Of a stretch of DNA of 64,000 nucleotides, positions 16,247 to 24,033 are shown piece by piece (position 1 is the stretch's first letter; every line of letters begins with the position of its first letter). This DNA comes from Nocardia araoensis NBRC 100135. GTDB lineage: Bacteria; Actinomycetota; Actinomycetes; Mycobacteriales; Mycobacteriaceae. The translations under genes were made by a program, and so were the position numbers. The DNA is taken from assembly GCF_000308435.1 (NCBI RefSeq), contig NZ_BAFR01000189.1, positions 62,001-126,000 on the forward strand. The letters run 5' to 3'. The notes beneath the pieces are model-generated. The model had not been told where the DNA came from, made no database searches, and saw nothing but the letters and a program-made list of their open reading frames with translations.

Positions 16247-17005
16247 ATGGTTGACCTGAGTGGGAAGGTGGCCCTGATCACCGGCGCCGCCAGGGGGCAG
16301 GGCGCCGCCGAGGCGCGGCTGTTCGTGGCACGCGGCGCCCGCGTGGTGATCACCGACGTGCTGGAAGCCGAAGGCACGCGACTGGCCGAATCGCTCGGCG
16401 CCGCCGCACGTTTCGTCCGGCACGACGTCAGCCGCGGTGACGACTGGGAGGTCGCCGTCGGCACGGCGGTCTCCGCGTTCGGCAAGCTGGACGTCCTGGT
16501 GAACAACGCCGCCATCTACACGGCGAAGCCGCTGACCGACACCGCGCCAGAGGAATTGGAGGCCATCCTGCGCGTGAATCTGGTCGGTCCGTTCCGCGGC
16601 ATCCAGGCCGCGATCGAGCCGATGACGCGGGCGGGCGGCGGATCGGTCGTCAACATCTCCTCGCAGGCGGGCCTGGAGGGACTGATGGGTCACTCCGCCT
16701 ACGGCTCTTCGAAATGGGGACTGCGCGGACTGACCAAGACCGCCGCGCTCGAGCTGGGACCGGCGGGGATCCGGGTCAACTCGGTGCACCCGGGCCCGAT
16801 CGCGACACCGATGGTCCCGTACCTGACCACCGGCCCCGGCAGCTTCCCGTCCTTGCCGCTGCAACGCACCGGCGCGCCGGAGGAGGTCGCCGAACTGGTC
16901 GCGTTCCTGGCCTCCGACGCCTCGGCCTACATCACCGGCGCCGAGGTGACCATCGACGGCGGTCTGGCGGCGGGCAAGTTCCTGCCGCCGGACCCGCAGC
17001 AGTAG
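16247..17005 (+). CDS. SDR family oxidoreductase
   Basis: A 252-residue classical SDR with TGAARGQGAAEA, Asp after strand two (VVITDVLE, NAD preference), NNAA in place of the usual NNAG, NISS, and YGSSK. GAGGAG precedes the ATG. It is separated from the LLM gene by 27 bp, so the two are cotranscribed. It is a paralogue of the leftward SDRs at 14126 and 11671, linking the two divergent operons to one pathway. Confidence 0.87.
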   Translation: MVDLSGKVALITGAARGQGAAEARLFVARGARVVITDVLEAEGTRLAESLGAAARFVRHDVSRGDDWEVAVGTAVSAFGKLDVLVNNAAIYTAKPLTDTAPEELEAILRVNLVGPFRGIQAAIEPMTRAGGGSVVNISSQAGLEGLMGHSAYGSSKWGLRGLTKTAALELGPAGIRVNSVHPGPIATPMVPYLTTGPGSFPSLPLQRTGAPEEVAELVAFLASDASAYITGAEVTIDGGLAAGKFLPPDPQQ

Positions 17006-17016
17006 CGGAAGGCCGC

Positions 17017-17219
17017 GATGCCGAGGTGCGGGAACGACGGATTCCCGGCCCGCAGGGCGCGCCCGAGATCCGGGTCCGGATCTATGGCCCGCGGCAGCGG
17101 TGCAGCCGCACATGTTCCACGGCTTCATGAGCATGGCCGACAACCTTCCCGAGGCGGTGCCGGCCAACACCGCCGCCTACGCGGCCGTACGCGCCGCCCA
17201 CGCCGAGCGGCGTTCCTGA
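17017..17219 (+). pseudogene. Remnant of an alpha/beta hydrolase (HSL family), internally deleted
   Basis: Two short pieces of one gene are fused. From 17017 one frame reads RRIPGPQGAPEIRVRIYGPR, the typical N-terminal strand of hormone-sensitive-lipase-type hydrolases. From about 17103 another frame reads QPHMFHGFMSMADNLPEA and ends at TGA 17217-17219, matching the C-terminal catalytic-His region of the same family (G-M/x-F-H-G-F). The middle of some 200 residues, including the nucleophile, is gone. The order and spacing after the SDR suggest it was once the third gene of this operon. Confidence 0.6.
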
Positions 17220-17254
17220 ACGCGCCCGCACCACGCACTGTTAGGGAACCATTC

Positions 17255-17638
17255 ATGACGATCCAACGGATCGGCCCCGCCTACCCCACCGAGGATCTGC
17301 CCGCCGCCGTGGCGCTGCTGACCGCCGTCCTGGCTACCGAACCCACCGTCGTCGACGGCGACCGCTGGGCCCAGTTCGACAGCAACGGCGTCCGCGTGAT
17401 GCTCGCTGGCACCGACCGCGCGGACGACAGCCCGTTTCTCGCGATCAAGGTCGACGATCTGGATGCCGCGTTGAACCGGCTGCGCAGCAAAGGTTTCGAC
17501 GCGGCACAGCCGGTCGTCGGACCGCACGAACGTCGCGCCGCGCTCCGGCCTACGCCCGGCTCCGCCTGGCACATCGCCCTCTACGAACCGATCGGCTCGG
17601 GCGCGAATCCGGCCGATCGACCGGGAACACCGCGGTAG
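17255..17638 (+). CDS. VOC-family (glyoxalase/extradiol dioxygenase fold) protein
   Basis: A 127-residue single-domain protein with the beta-alpha-beta-beta-beta pattern of the vicinal oxygen chelate fold. It has PTEDLPAAVALLTAVLA at the start, a strand with MLAG, and FLAIKVDDLDAALNRLRSKG in the second module. The usual metal-ligand His near the start (H-x-x-x-x-V) is not seen, so it may be a non-catalytic or atypical member. AGGGAA lies 7 nt before the ATG. It follows the hydrolase remnant and may belong to the same operon. Confidence 0.7.
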   Translation: MTIQRIGPAYPTEDLPAAVALLTAVLATEPTVVDGDRWAQFDSNGVRVMLAGTDRADDSPFLAIKVDDLDAALNRLRSKGFDAAQPVVGPHERRAALRPTPGSAWHIALYEPIGSGANPADRPGTPR

Positions 17639-17666
17639 CGGCGAAGAGCAGCTCGGCCGAGCTTGC

Positions 17667-19199
17667 TCATTCCGAGCGGATTCCCGCGGTCGGTTCCGGT
17701 GCGGACTGCCCCGGTTCGAGTGGATCCGCCGGATCGGGAGGAACCGCACAAAACGATTCGGACGGCGGTCGCCGTAATGCGCGATCGAAAGCACGCGCCG
17801 AGGCGGGCCACGGGTTGGTGACGCGCCCGCTGTCGTGCTTGTACCAGCAGCTCGGTTCGGTGGCGGGCCACACCGTCGCGGCGACCGCTCGCTCGAGCCA
17901 CTGCTGGTGTGCGCGCATCGCGGTCATCCTGACCTCGATGGCGGACGCACCGATCCGATCCCGCCAGCGCAGGCAACGGATGATGTAGTCGACCTGGCAC
18001 TCCTTCATTTCCGGGTTGCTGCCCGCGGGGTTGAAACTGTTCGGCCCGGCGATCAGGAAGGCATTCGGATAGCCCGGGACCGCAACGCCCAGCAGCGCGG
18101 TCGCTCCGGAGCGCCACTGGTCGTGCAGGAGCACCCCCCCGCGTCCGCGCACGGTGATGGGGACCAGGAATTCCGGAGCGCGGAAACCGGTGGCGTAGAT
18201 GATCACGTCGGCCCGATGGTGTGCGCCGTCGGCGGTGCGCAGTCCGTCGCGGGTGATCCGGGTGATCGGGTCGGTGATCAGCTCGACGTTCCGGCGGCTC
18301 AAGGCCGAGTAGTAGTGGCTGTCGAAGATGATGCGCTTGCCCCCGATCGGATAGTCGGGTGTGAGTTTCGCTCGCAGCCCCGGGTCCGCGATCCGGCGGT
18401 GCAGGTACCGCCGGGCAGCCCATTCGGCGGGCCGCGCCGACCACCCTCGGTGCATGATCGGCGCGAGCAGGACGTCGCCGCCGTAGTACAGGACTCGGCG
18501 ATAGAGACGGTGAGCGCCGGGCAGCCGCAGCGCCGTTCGAGCGAGCGGCCCGAAATGGGCGGGCGGCTTGGGCAGCACCCAGTGCGGCGTGCGCTGGAAG
18601 ACGCGGACCTGACGGGCGATCGCGGCCAGCGCAGGCAACATCTGGGCCGCGCTGGAGCCGTTGCCGATCACGGCCACGTCCTTTCCGCGCAGGTTCTGCT
18701 CGTGATCCCATCGCGCGGAATGGAATGACGGTCCGGCGAAATCCGCCCGGCCGGCGAGATCCGGAATATGCGGCCGGTGCAGTTGGCCCACAGCGAAGAC
18801 CACCACGTCGGCGAACACCCGCTGGCCCTCGGAGGTGGTCAGCTCCCACCCGCTCTCGGCTTCCAGATACCGCGCCGCACTGATGGCGGTGCCCAATCTC
18901 AGATGCGGAACCAAACCGTGGTCGGCGGCGACCCTGCGCAGATACTCCAGTATCTCGGCCTGACGTGGATATCGGACACGCCGACTCCGGTACGGCGCGA
19001 ACGAGAACGAATACAAGTGCGACGGCACATCACAGGAGCACCCCGGATACGTGTTGTCCCGCCAGACCCCGCCGACGTCGCCGCCCCGTTCGAAGATCAC
19101 GAAATCGGTGATCCCGGCCCGTCGCAGCCCGACTCCCATCCCGATACCGCCGAAGCCCGCTCCGACGACAGCCACCTTGCAGGTCATCGCGATCGCCAC
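17667..19199 (-). CDS. Flavin-containing Baeyer-Villiger-type monooxygenase
   Basis: A 510-residue class B flavoprotein monooxygenase. It has two Rossmann motifs: GAGFGGIG for FAD near residue 14 and GNGSSAAQ for NADPH near residue 177. The BVMO signature F-x-G-x-x-x-H-x-x-x-W occurs as FAGPSFHSARW, and the family PGCSCDVPSHLYSFSF is present. These enzymes convert ketones to esters or lactones, or act on heteroatoms. The GTG at 19199 is selected because AAGGAGGAGG directly precedes it; an internal ATG at 19187 is the alternative. It is convergent with the VOC gene and is not in an obvious operon. Confidence 0.88.
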   Translation of the reverse strand: MAIAMTCKVAVVGAGFGGIGMGVGLRRAGITDFVIFERGGDVGGVWRDNTYPGCSCDVPSHLYSFSFAPYRSRRVRYPRQAEILEYLRRVAADHGLVPHLRLGTAISAARYLEAESGWELTTSEGQRVFADVVVFAVGQLHRPHIPDLAGRADFAGPSFHSARWDHEQNLRGKDVAVIGNGSSAAQMLPALAAIARQVRVFQRTPHWVLPKPPAHFGPLARTALRLPGAHRLYRRVLYYGGDVLLAPIMHRGWSARPAEWAARRYLHRRIADPGLRAKLTPDYPIGGKRIIFDSHYYSALSRRNVELITDPITRITRDGLRTADGAHHRADVIIYATGFRAPEFLVPITVRGRGGVLLHDQWRSGATALLGVAVPGYPNAFLIAGPNSFNPAGSNPEMKECQVDYIIRCLRWRDRIGASAIEVRMTAMRAHQQWLERAVAATVWPATEPSCWYKHDSGRVTNPWPASARAFDRALRRPPSESFCAVPPDPADPLEPGQSAPEPTAGIRSE

Positions 19200-19799
19200 C
19201 CCTCCTCCTTTTCCTCACACAGTCAACATGCAGCTACCTGATCTCTTCGTTGGCTGAAGGCTTCTGGATGGAAAGACATCGAGCGATGCCTCACCGCACG
19301 GGCACGGGCCAGATGTACGGAGCCACAGTGAAACACCGTCTTCGACATGATCAGCGGCACGATGCTCGACGACCCGTTCACGATCGCGCGGACACCAGTC
19401 GCGACGCGGTCACCGCCTGGCTGCCCCTCTAATAGCACACCGTCCGCTATTTGCGGGCGGATGTCGCGTGGCTTTGCCGCCGGCAGGGCCGAGTGTCACG
19501 TCGGCACGACCGCGCGGGAGATGCCGAGGACCGGTTTCGCCGAACGCGACAGATTCGACGTGGCGCTGGTCAACGGCACATCCGGGATCGCCAAGTGGAC
19601 GAGATCATCTTCCGACCGAGCTGGAACACGTTGCGCCGCTGGGGAACAGCCAATCGGCCGCCACCTGCTCCAGTCCCGGCTCGCCGCGACAGCGCAAGGC
19701 CGGAGACGTCACCCCGCACCTCAGACCACGGAGTACAACTGAGCGTTCGCCCGTTGGACATCTCCGCGCGGCATTCCAGAGCCCGGGAACGTTTCGGCG
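19200..19799. other. 600-bp spacer without a convincing gene
   Basis: No open frame here looks like a complete protein. A plus-strand stretch at about 19335-19395 reads VFDMISGTMLDDPFTIAR, which resembles the first residues of FadD-type acyl-CoA ligases and then degrades. Another, at about 19530-19600, reads FAERDRFDVALVNGTSGIAK without a match I recognise. The region may be an eroded gene. It also contains the promoter of the leftward monooxygenase. Confidence 0.35.
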
Positions 19800-20432
19800 T
19801 CAGCGGGGCGCGGCGTTCGATCCGGTCACCACCGGCACCAGGTACTTCCGCGCGAAAGCGTCGAGTTGCTCGTCGGTCCCGAGTTCGGTGAGCCCGTGCG
19901 GCGCGAGGATCAGCGAGTGGACGATCCGGCACACGATCTCCGCCCGAGTGGTCAGATCCGTTGTCGGCGGGAGGATCCCTCGTTCGACGGCCCGCTGGAG
20001 CGCGGTGGCGGTGGCGTGGACCGACATCGCGAACGGACCCGCGCCGTCGACGGTGAGTTTCAGGACCACGCGCGCCGGTTCCAGCGCCAGCATGCGCTCG
20101 ACGAGCGGATTCGTGCGCCAGCGGGTGAGCACGGTGACGAAGATGTCGGCGACGAGATCGCCGAGCTCGTCGTGCCGGTCGACGATCTCGGTGATCTCGG
20201 CGAGCACCGCGGCCACCTCGCGGCTGATCACGGCCTGCACCAGGTCGTCGCGGCCACCGACGTTCCGATAGACCGTCACCCGGTCCACACCGGCCTTCCG
20301 GGCCACCTCCTCGACCGTCGTCTTCTTGACGCCGACCTGCTCGAAGAGCACCAGGGCCGCGTCCAAGATCCGGGTGACGAGGCTACCGGCGACGTTCTCG
20401 CTGCTCACAGTGGACTTCGACGCGGTGGACAT
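19800..20432 (-). CDS. TetR family transcriptional regulator
   Basis: A 210-residue TetR protein. The N-terminal HTH (residues about 18-65) includes ILDAALVLFEQVGVKKTTVE, then VARKAGVDRVTVYRNVGGRD, which is the usual TetR recognition helix. The C-terminal ligand domain is all helical. It is transcribed divergently from the six-gene oxidation operon with a 96-bp spacer that contains repeated GCAACA half-sites, so it very likely represses that operon and itself. The ligand is probably a pathway substrate or acyl-CoA, by analogy. Confidence 0.88.
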   Translation of the reverse strand: MSTASKSTVSSENVAGSLVTRILDAALVLFEQVGVKKTTVEEVARKAGVDRVTVYRNVGGRDDLVQAVISREVAAVLAEITEIVDRHDELGDLVADIFVTVLTRWRTNPLVERMLALEPARVVLKLTVDGAGPFAMSVHATATALQRAVERGILPPTTDLTTRAEIVCRIVHSLILAPHGLTELGTDEQLDAFARKYLVPVVTGSNAAPR

Positions 20433-20460
20433 GAGCCAACGCTAGCAAAATAGGCCTCTC

Positions 20461-20495
20461 CTGCAACATTCGGCCCGAGTTGTTGCTGCAACATT
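20461..20495. promoter_or_regulatory. Probable TetR operator with repeated CTGCAACATT sites
   Basis: CTGCAACATT occurs twice (20461-20470 and 20486-20495). An inverted TGTTGC (20481-20486) forms a perfect dyad TGTTGCTGCAACA (20481-20493) with the second copy, and a wider dyad with the first. The sites lie in the 96-bp spacer between the TetR gene and the operon starting at 20529. Confidence 0.6.
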
Positions 20496-20528
20496 GCAAT
20501 ACGATTTGTTGTTCTGTACGGTCGAGTC

Positions 20529-21422
20529 ATGGCTGAGCAGGTGGGCGCGACGCAGCGCCGGTATCGCGACGAAGCGCATGCCATCCATGCGCGCGACGTC
20601 CGTTTCGATTTCGACTCCGTGCCCATGCACTACGTGCCGGGCGAGGCATTGGCCACCCACATCGTCAATGTGATGCACCTGGTGCTGCCCGAAGGTGAGC
20701 GCGCCATGGCGCAGGCACTGGCCGAAGCCCTGCCCCACATCGACGACGAGCGATTGCGGGAGGAGGTCACGGGGTTCATCGGTCAGGAGACCATGCACGC
20801 GAACAGTCATGAAGCCGCGCGCAGGCATTTGCAATCGATCGGCTTGGACGTCGACTCCTACGTCGCCAAAGTCGCCTGGCTGGTCGATCGCATCCTCGGC
20901 GACCACGGCCTGACCGGCCGCGCGCGCGAGGAGTGGCTCAAGGAACGGCTGGGCCTGTTCGCGGGTATGGAGCACTACACCGCGGTACTCGGGGAGTGGC
21001 TGCTCGATGCGGACATCCTCGAGCAGAAGGGCATGCATCCGGCGATGCTGGACCTGGTCCGATGGCACGGCGCCGAGGAGGTGGAGCACCGCAGCGTCGT
21101 CTACGACGCCTTCATGCACCTCGACGGCAGCTACGCGCGGAAAGCCCGCACGGCGATCCTGGCCAGCGCGACGTTGCTGCCGCTGTTCATCGTCTCGACC
21201 GCCTATCTGTACCGGAAGGACCCGTCGCCGGAGAAGGGCCGCTTCTGGGGGCTCCAGTTCTGGAGCGCGACCCGGCGTGGCGTCATCCCGAAGTGGACGG
21301 TCTTCCTCACCGAGATGCCGCGGTACCTGCGTCCGGGTTTCCATCCGTCGCAACTGGGCCCGATGGACAAGGCCCTGCGCTACCTGGCGCACTCGCCGGC
21401 CGCGCGGGAGGCGCACCGATGA
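20529..21422 (+). CDS. Metal-dependent hydrolase / diiron-type protein (PF10118-like)
   Basis: A 297-residue helical protein of the actinobacterial and proteobacterial metal-dependent hydrolase family. Carboxylate-histidine motifs sit on helices: GQETMHANSHE, GMEHYTAV and EEVEHRSVVYD, a pattern like diiron ferritin-type oxygenases. A hydrophobic segment (ILASATLLPLFIVSTAYLY) may sit in the membrane. It is the first gene of the operon, and its stop overlaps the start of a ferredoxin-reductase gene. I therefore infer that the two form a hydroxylase-like pair acting on a hydrophobic substrate; this is not demonstrated by the sequence. Confidence 0.82.
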   Translation: MAEQVGATQRRYRDEAHAIHARDVRFDFDSVPMHYVPGEALATHIVNVMHLVLPEGERAMAQALAEALPHIDDERLREEVTGFIGQETMHANSHEAARRHLQSIGLDVDSYVAKVAWLVDRILGDHGLTGRAREEWLKERLGLFAGMEHYTAVLGEWLLDADILEQKGMHPAMLDLVRWHGAEEVEHRSVVYDAFMHLDGSYARKARTAILASATLLPLFIVSTAYLYRKDPSPEKGRFWGLQFWSATRRGVIPKWTVFLTEMPRYLRPGFHPSQLGPMDKALRYLAHSPAAREAHR

Positions 21423-22471
21423 CCCGATCACCTGCCCTGGCCGAGCGCACCGCGCCCGCGGGACTGCGCCTCATCGGCGATGTCATGGACATCTACCGGA
21501 AGGTGTTCGTCACCGGGCGCACCGCCACGCTGCTGTCACGCCCGAACGCCGTGCGCCGCACGGGTTTCGATCTGGATACCACGATCGTCGCGATCGAACG
21601 CGAAGCCGCCGACGTGGTGAGCCTGACGCTGCGCGCGGCCGGTGGCGGGCCGCTGCCCGCTTGGCGGCCGGGGGCGCACGTGGATGTCTTCTTGCCCTCG
21701 GGCCGCCAGCGCCAGTACTCGCTGTGCGGCGACCCCAGCGACGGCCTCCGGTATCGCATCGCCGTGCGGCTCATTGCCGAAGGGGACGGCGGATCGCGCG
21801 AGATCCACCAATCGCTGCGGGTCGGCGATCGTCTGCGGATTCGCGGGCCGCGCAACGCGTTCACCTTCATCGACGCGCCGTCGTATCTGTTCCTCGCGGG
21901 CGGTATCGGCATCACCCCGATCCTCCCCATGGTCAAGGCCGCGGGGGCGCGGGGGCGCCTGGTGTACGTCGGCCGCTCGCGCGCGACCATGCCGTTTCTC
22001 GCCGACTTGCCGGACGCCGACATCCGACCCGACGACGAATTCGGTCCCCCGCATGTCGCCGCACTGCTGGCTCGCGCCACACCCGGTGCGGCGGTGTACG
22101 TGTGCGGGCCCCCGCCCATGCTGGAGGCGGCGCAGCGGTGCCTGTTCGACCTCAACCCGACGGCCTCGCTGCACACCGAACGGTTCTCCGCCCTCCCGGT
22201 CGTCGACGGCGCGGAATTCGACCTCACGCTGGCCCGCACCGGGACCACCGTCCGGGTCGCGGCCGACGAAACGGCGCTAACCGCCATCCACCGGGAACTG
22301 CCGAACACCCCCTACTCCTGCCGACAGGGTTTCTGCGGCACCTGCAAGGTCGCGGTCGTCTCCGGCGCCGTCGACCACCGTGACCGCGCGCTCACCGCCG
22401 CCGAACGCGAGAACCAGATGCTGGTCTGCGTCTCCCGCGCCGCGAGCGATCACCTCGTGGTCGACCTCTGA
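21419..22471 (+). CDS. PDR/VanB-type oxidoreductase (flavin reductase plus 2Fe-2S ferredoxin)
   Basis: A 350-residue electron-transfer protein. Residues about 40-140 are the flavin-binding barrel, with RQYSLCGDP. The NAD(P)-binding domain has GGIGITPILPM and the YVCGPPPML motif. The C-terminal ferredoxin domain has the 2Fe-2S ligands in CRQGFCGTCKVAVVSG and the later Cys in MLVCVS. This is the phthalate dioxygenase reductase arrangement. The ATG overlaps the preceding stop (ATGA). It probably supplies electrons to the diiron-type protein encoded before it. Confidence 0.9.
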   Translation: MTRSPALAERTAPAGLRLIGDVMDIYRKVFVTGRTATLLSRPNAVRRTGFDLDTTIVAIEREAADVVSLTLRAAGGGPLPAWRPGAHVDVFLPSGRQRQYSLCGDPSDGLRYRIAVRLIAEGDGGSREIHQSLRVGDRLRIRGPRNAFTFIDAPSYLFLAGGIGITPILPMVKAAGARGRLVYVGRSRATMPFLADLPDADIRPDDEFGPPHVAALLARATPGAAVYVCGPPPMLEAAQRCLFDLNPTASLHTERFSALPVVDGAEFDLTLARTGTTVRVAADETALTAIHRELPNTPYSCRQGFCGTCKVAVVSGAVDHRDRALTAAERENQMLVCVSRAASDHLVVDL

Positions 22472-22530
22472 GACCGCCACACGAAAGGGACAGCGTTGTC
22501 TATCCGTCGCCGACCGAGCGAGACGCCCCG

Positions 22531-24033
22531 ATGAGCGTCTCGACCAACCACCCCGCACAGTCCGTACTGACGACTTTCGACGTGCACGATCCGGCCACCG
22601 GCGAGGTGGTCGGCACCTATCCGATCCACGACCGCCATGCCGTCGACACCGCCGTCGCCGACGCCCACCGGGCCGCGATCTGGTGGCGCGATCTCGGCTT
22701 CGCCGCACGCGCTCGGCATCTGAACGCCTGGCGCGCCGAGATCGCCTCCGGCCGTGACGAACTGGCCCGGATCATCCACCGGGAAATGGGCAAACCGATC
22801 TCCGACGCCAAGCTCGAGATCGCCATGGCGCTCGAACACCTCCGATGGGCGGCCCGCAACGCCGAGCAGGTACTCGGTCGCCGCACCGTGCCGTCGAGCC
22901 TGCTGACGTTGAACCACGCGGCCACGGTCGAATACCTCCCCCTCGGTGTGGTCGGCGTCATCGGACCGTGGAACTATCCGGTCTTCACTCCGCTCGGCTC
23001 CATCTCCTTCGCGCTCGCCGCCGGGAACGCGGTGGTGTTCAAGCCGAGCGAGTACACCCCCGGCGTCGGGTTGTGGCTCGCGGAAGCGTTCGCCCGCACC
23101 GCGCCCGCCGAGCCCGTGCTACAGGTGATCACCGGACTCGGCGATACCGGAAATGCCCTGTGCCGCAGCGGTGTCGGCAAGATCGGATTCACCGGGTCCA
23201 CCGCCACCGGCAAGCTGGTCATGGCCGCGTGCGCGGATCATCTCACGCCGGTGCTGATGGAGTGCGGCGGCAAGGACGCGCTGATCGTCGACGCCGACGC
23301 CGACCTGGACGCCGCCGCCGACGCGGCGGTCTGGGGCGGGTTGTCCAACGCGGGGCAGACCTGTCTGGCCGTGGAGCGCGTCTACGTCCATGCCGAGGTC
23401 TACGAGGAGTTCCTGGCCAAGCTGGTGGCGGCGGCGCAGCGAATCGAAGCGGGCGGTGCGGATCCGAAGATCGGACCGATCACCATGCCGAAGCAACTGT
23501 CGATCATTCGCCGCCACATCGAAGACGCCGTTGCGCGCGGCGCGCGGGCCGTGCTCGGCGGCCCGGACGCGATCGATCGCCAGTTCGTCCAGCCCACCAT
23601 CCTCGTCGACGTCCCCGAAGACGCCGCCGCGGTGACGGAGGAGACGTTCGGCCCCACGCTGACGGTCACCAAGGTCCGGGACATGGACGAGGCCGTGGAG
23701 CTGGTCAATCGCTGCGTGTACGGGCTGGGCGGCACCGTCTTCTCCCGCCGCAACGGTCGCGCCATCGCCGACCGCATTCGCGCGGGCGGCACCTCGATCA
23801 ACGCCTTCGTCGCGCACGCCACCATCCCCGCTCTGCCGCTCGGCGGTGTGGGCGCCTCCGGATTCGGCCGCGTCCACGGGCCGGACGGGCTCAAGGAATT
23901 CGCCTACGCCAAAGCGACGACGCACCAGCGCTTCCCGTCCCCGCTCCCGCTGACCTCGTTCCGGCGCGACCACCGCGTGGACACGATCGTCGACCTGCTC
24001 ATCGCCGTCCTGCACGGAAGGAAGCGCCCGTGA
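22531..24033 (+). CDS. Aldehyde dehydrogenase (NAD(P)-dependent)
   Basis: A 500-residue aldehyde dehydrogenase. The catalytic residues are in place: Glu in LMECGGKDALIV and Cys in NAGQTCLAVERVYV. The NAD-binding FTGSTATGK and GPWNYPVFTPL are also present. The protein has a hydrophobic/basic C-terminal extension (VDTIVDLLIAVLHGRKRP), as in fatty-aldehyde dehydrogenases that sit at membranes. It probably oxidises a long-chain or terpenoid aldehyde to the acid that the last gene of the operon activates. The gene starts 59 bp after the reductase stop and ends overlapping the next start. Confidence 0.9.
   Translation: MSVSTNHPAQSVLTTFDVHDPATGEVVGTYPIHDRHAVDTAVADAHRAAIWWRDLGFAARARHLNAWRAEIASGRDELARIIHREMGKPISDAKLEIAMALEHLRWAARNAEQVLGRRTVPSSLLTLNHAATVEYLPLGVVGVIGPWNYPVFTPLGSISFALAAGNAVVFKPSEYTPGVGLWLAEAFARTAPAEPVLQVITGLGDTGNALCRSGVGKIGFTGSTATGKLVMAACADHLTPVLMECGGKDALIVDADADLDAAADAAVWGGLSNAGQTCLAVERVYVHAEVYEEFLAKLVAAAQRIEAGGADPKIGPITMPKQLSIIRRHIEDAVARGARAVLGGPDAIDRQFVQPTILVDVPEDAAAVTEETFGPTLTVTKVRDMDEAVELVNRCVYGLGGTVFSRRNGRAIADRIRAGGTSINAFVAHATIPALPLGGVGASGFGRVHGPDGLKEFAYAKATTHQRFPSPLPLTSFRRDHRVDTIVDLLIAVLHGRKRP

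Noticed and set aside
15047..17170. A 707-codon open frame antisense to the LLM and SDR genes
   Set aside because: Same reason; both sense genes carry intact catalytic motifs and ribosome sites.
17643..17669. Terminator at the convergent VOC and monooxygenase ends
   Set aside because: The near-palindrome GAGCAGCTCGGCCGAGC has no loop and runs into the coding end, so its function is doubtful.
19335..19395. Annotating a fadD pseudogene
   Set aside because: Only about 18 residues look like a FadD N-terminus; this is too little to call, so it is mentioned only as part of the spacer.
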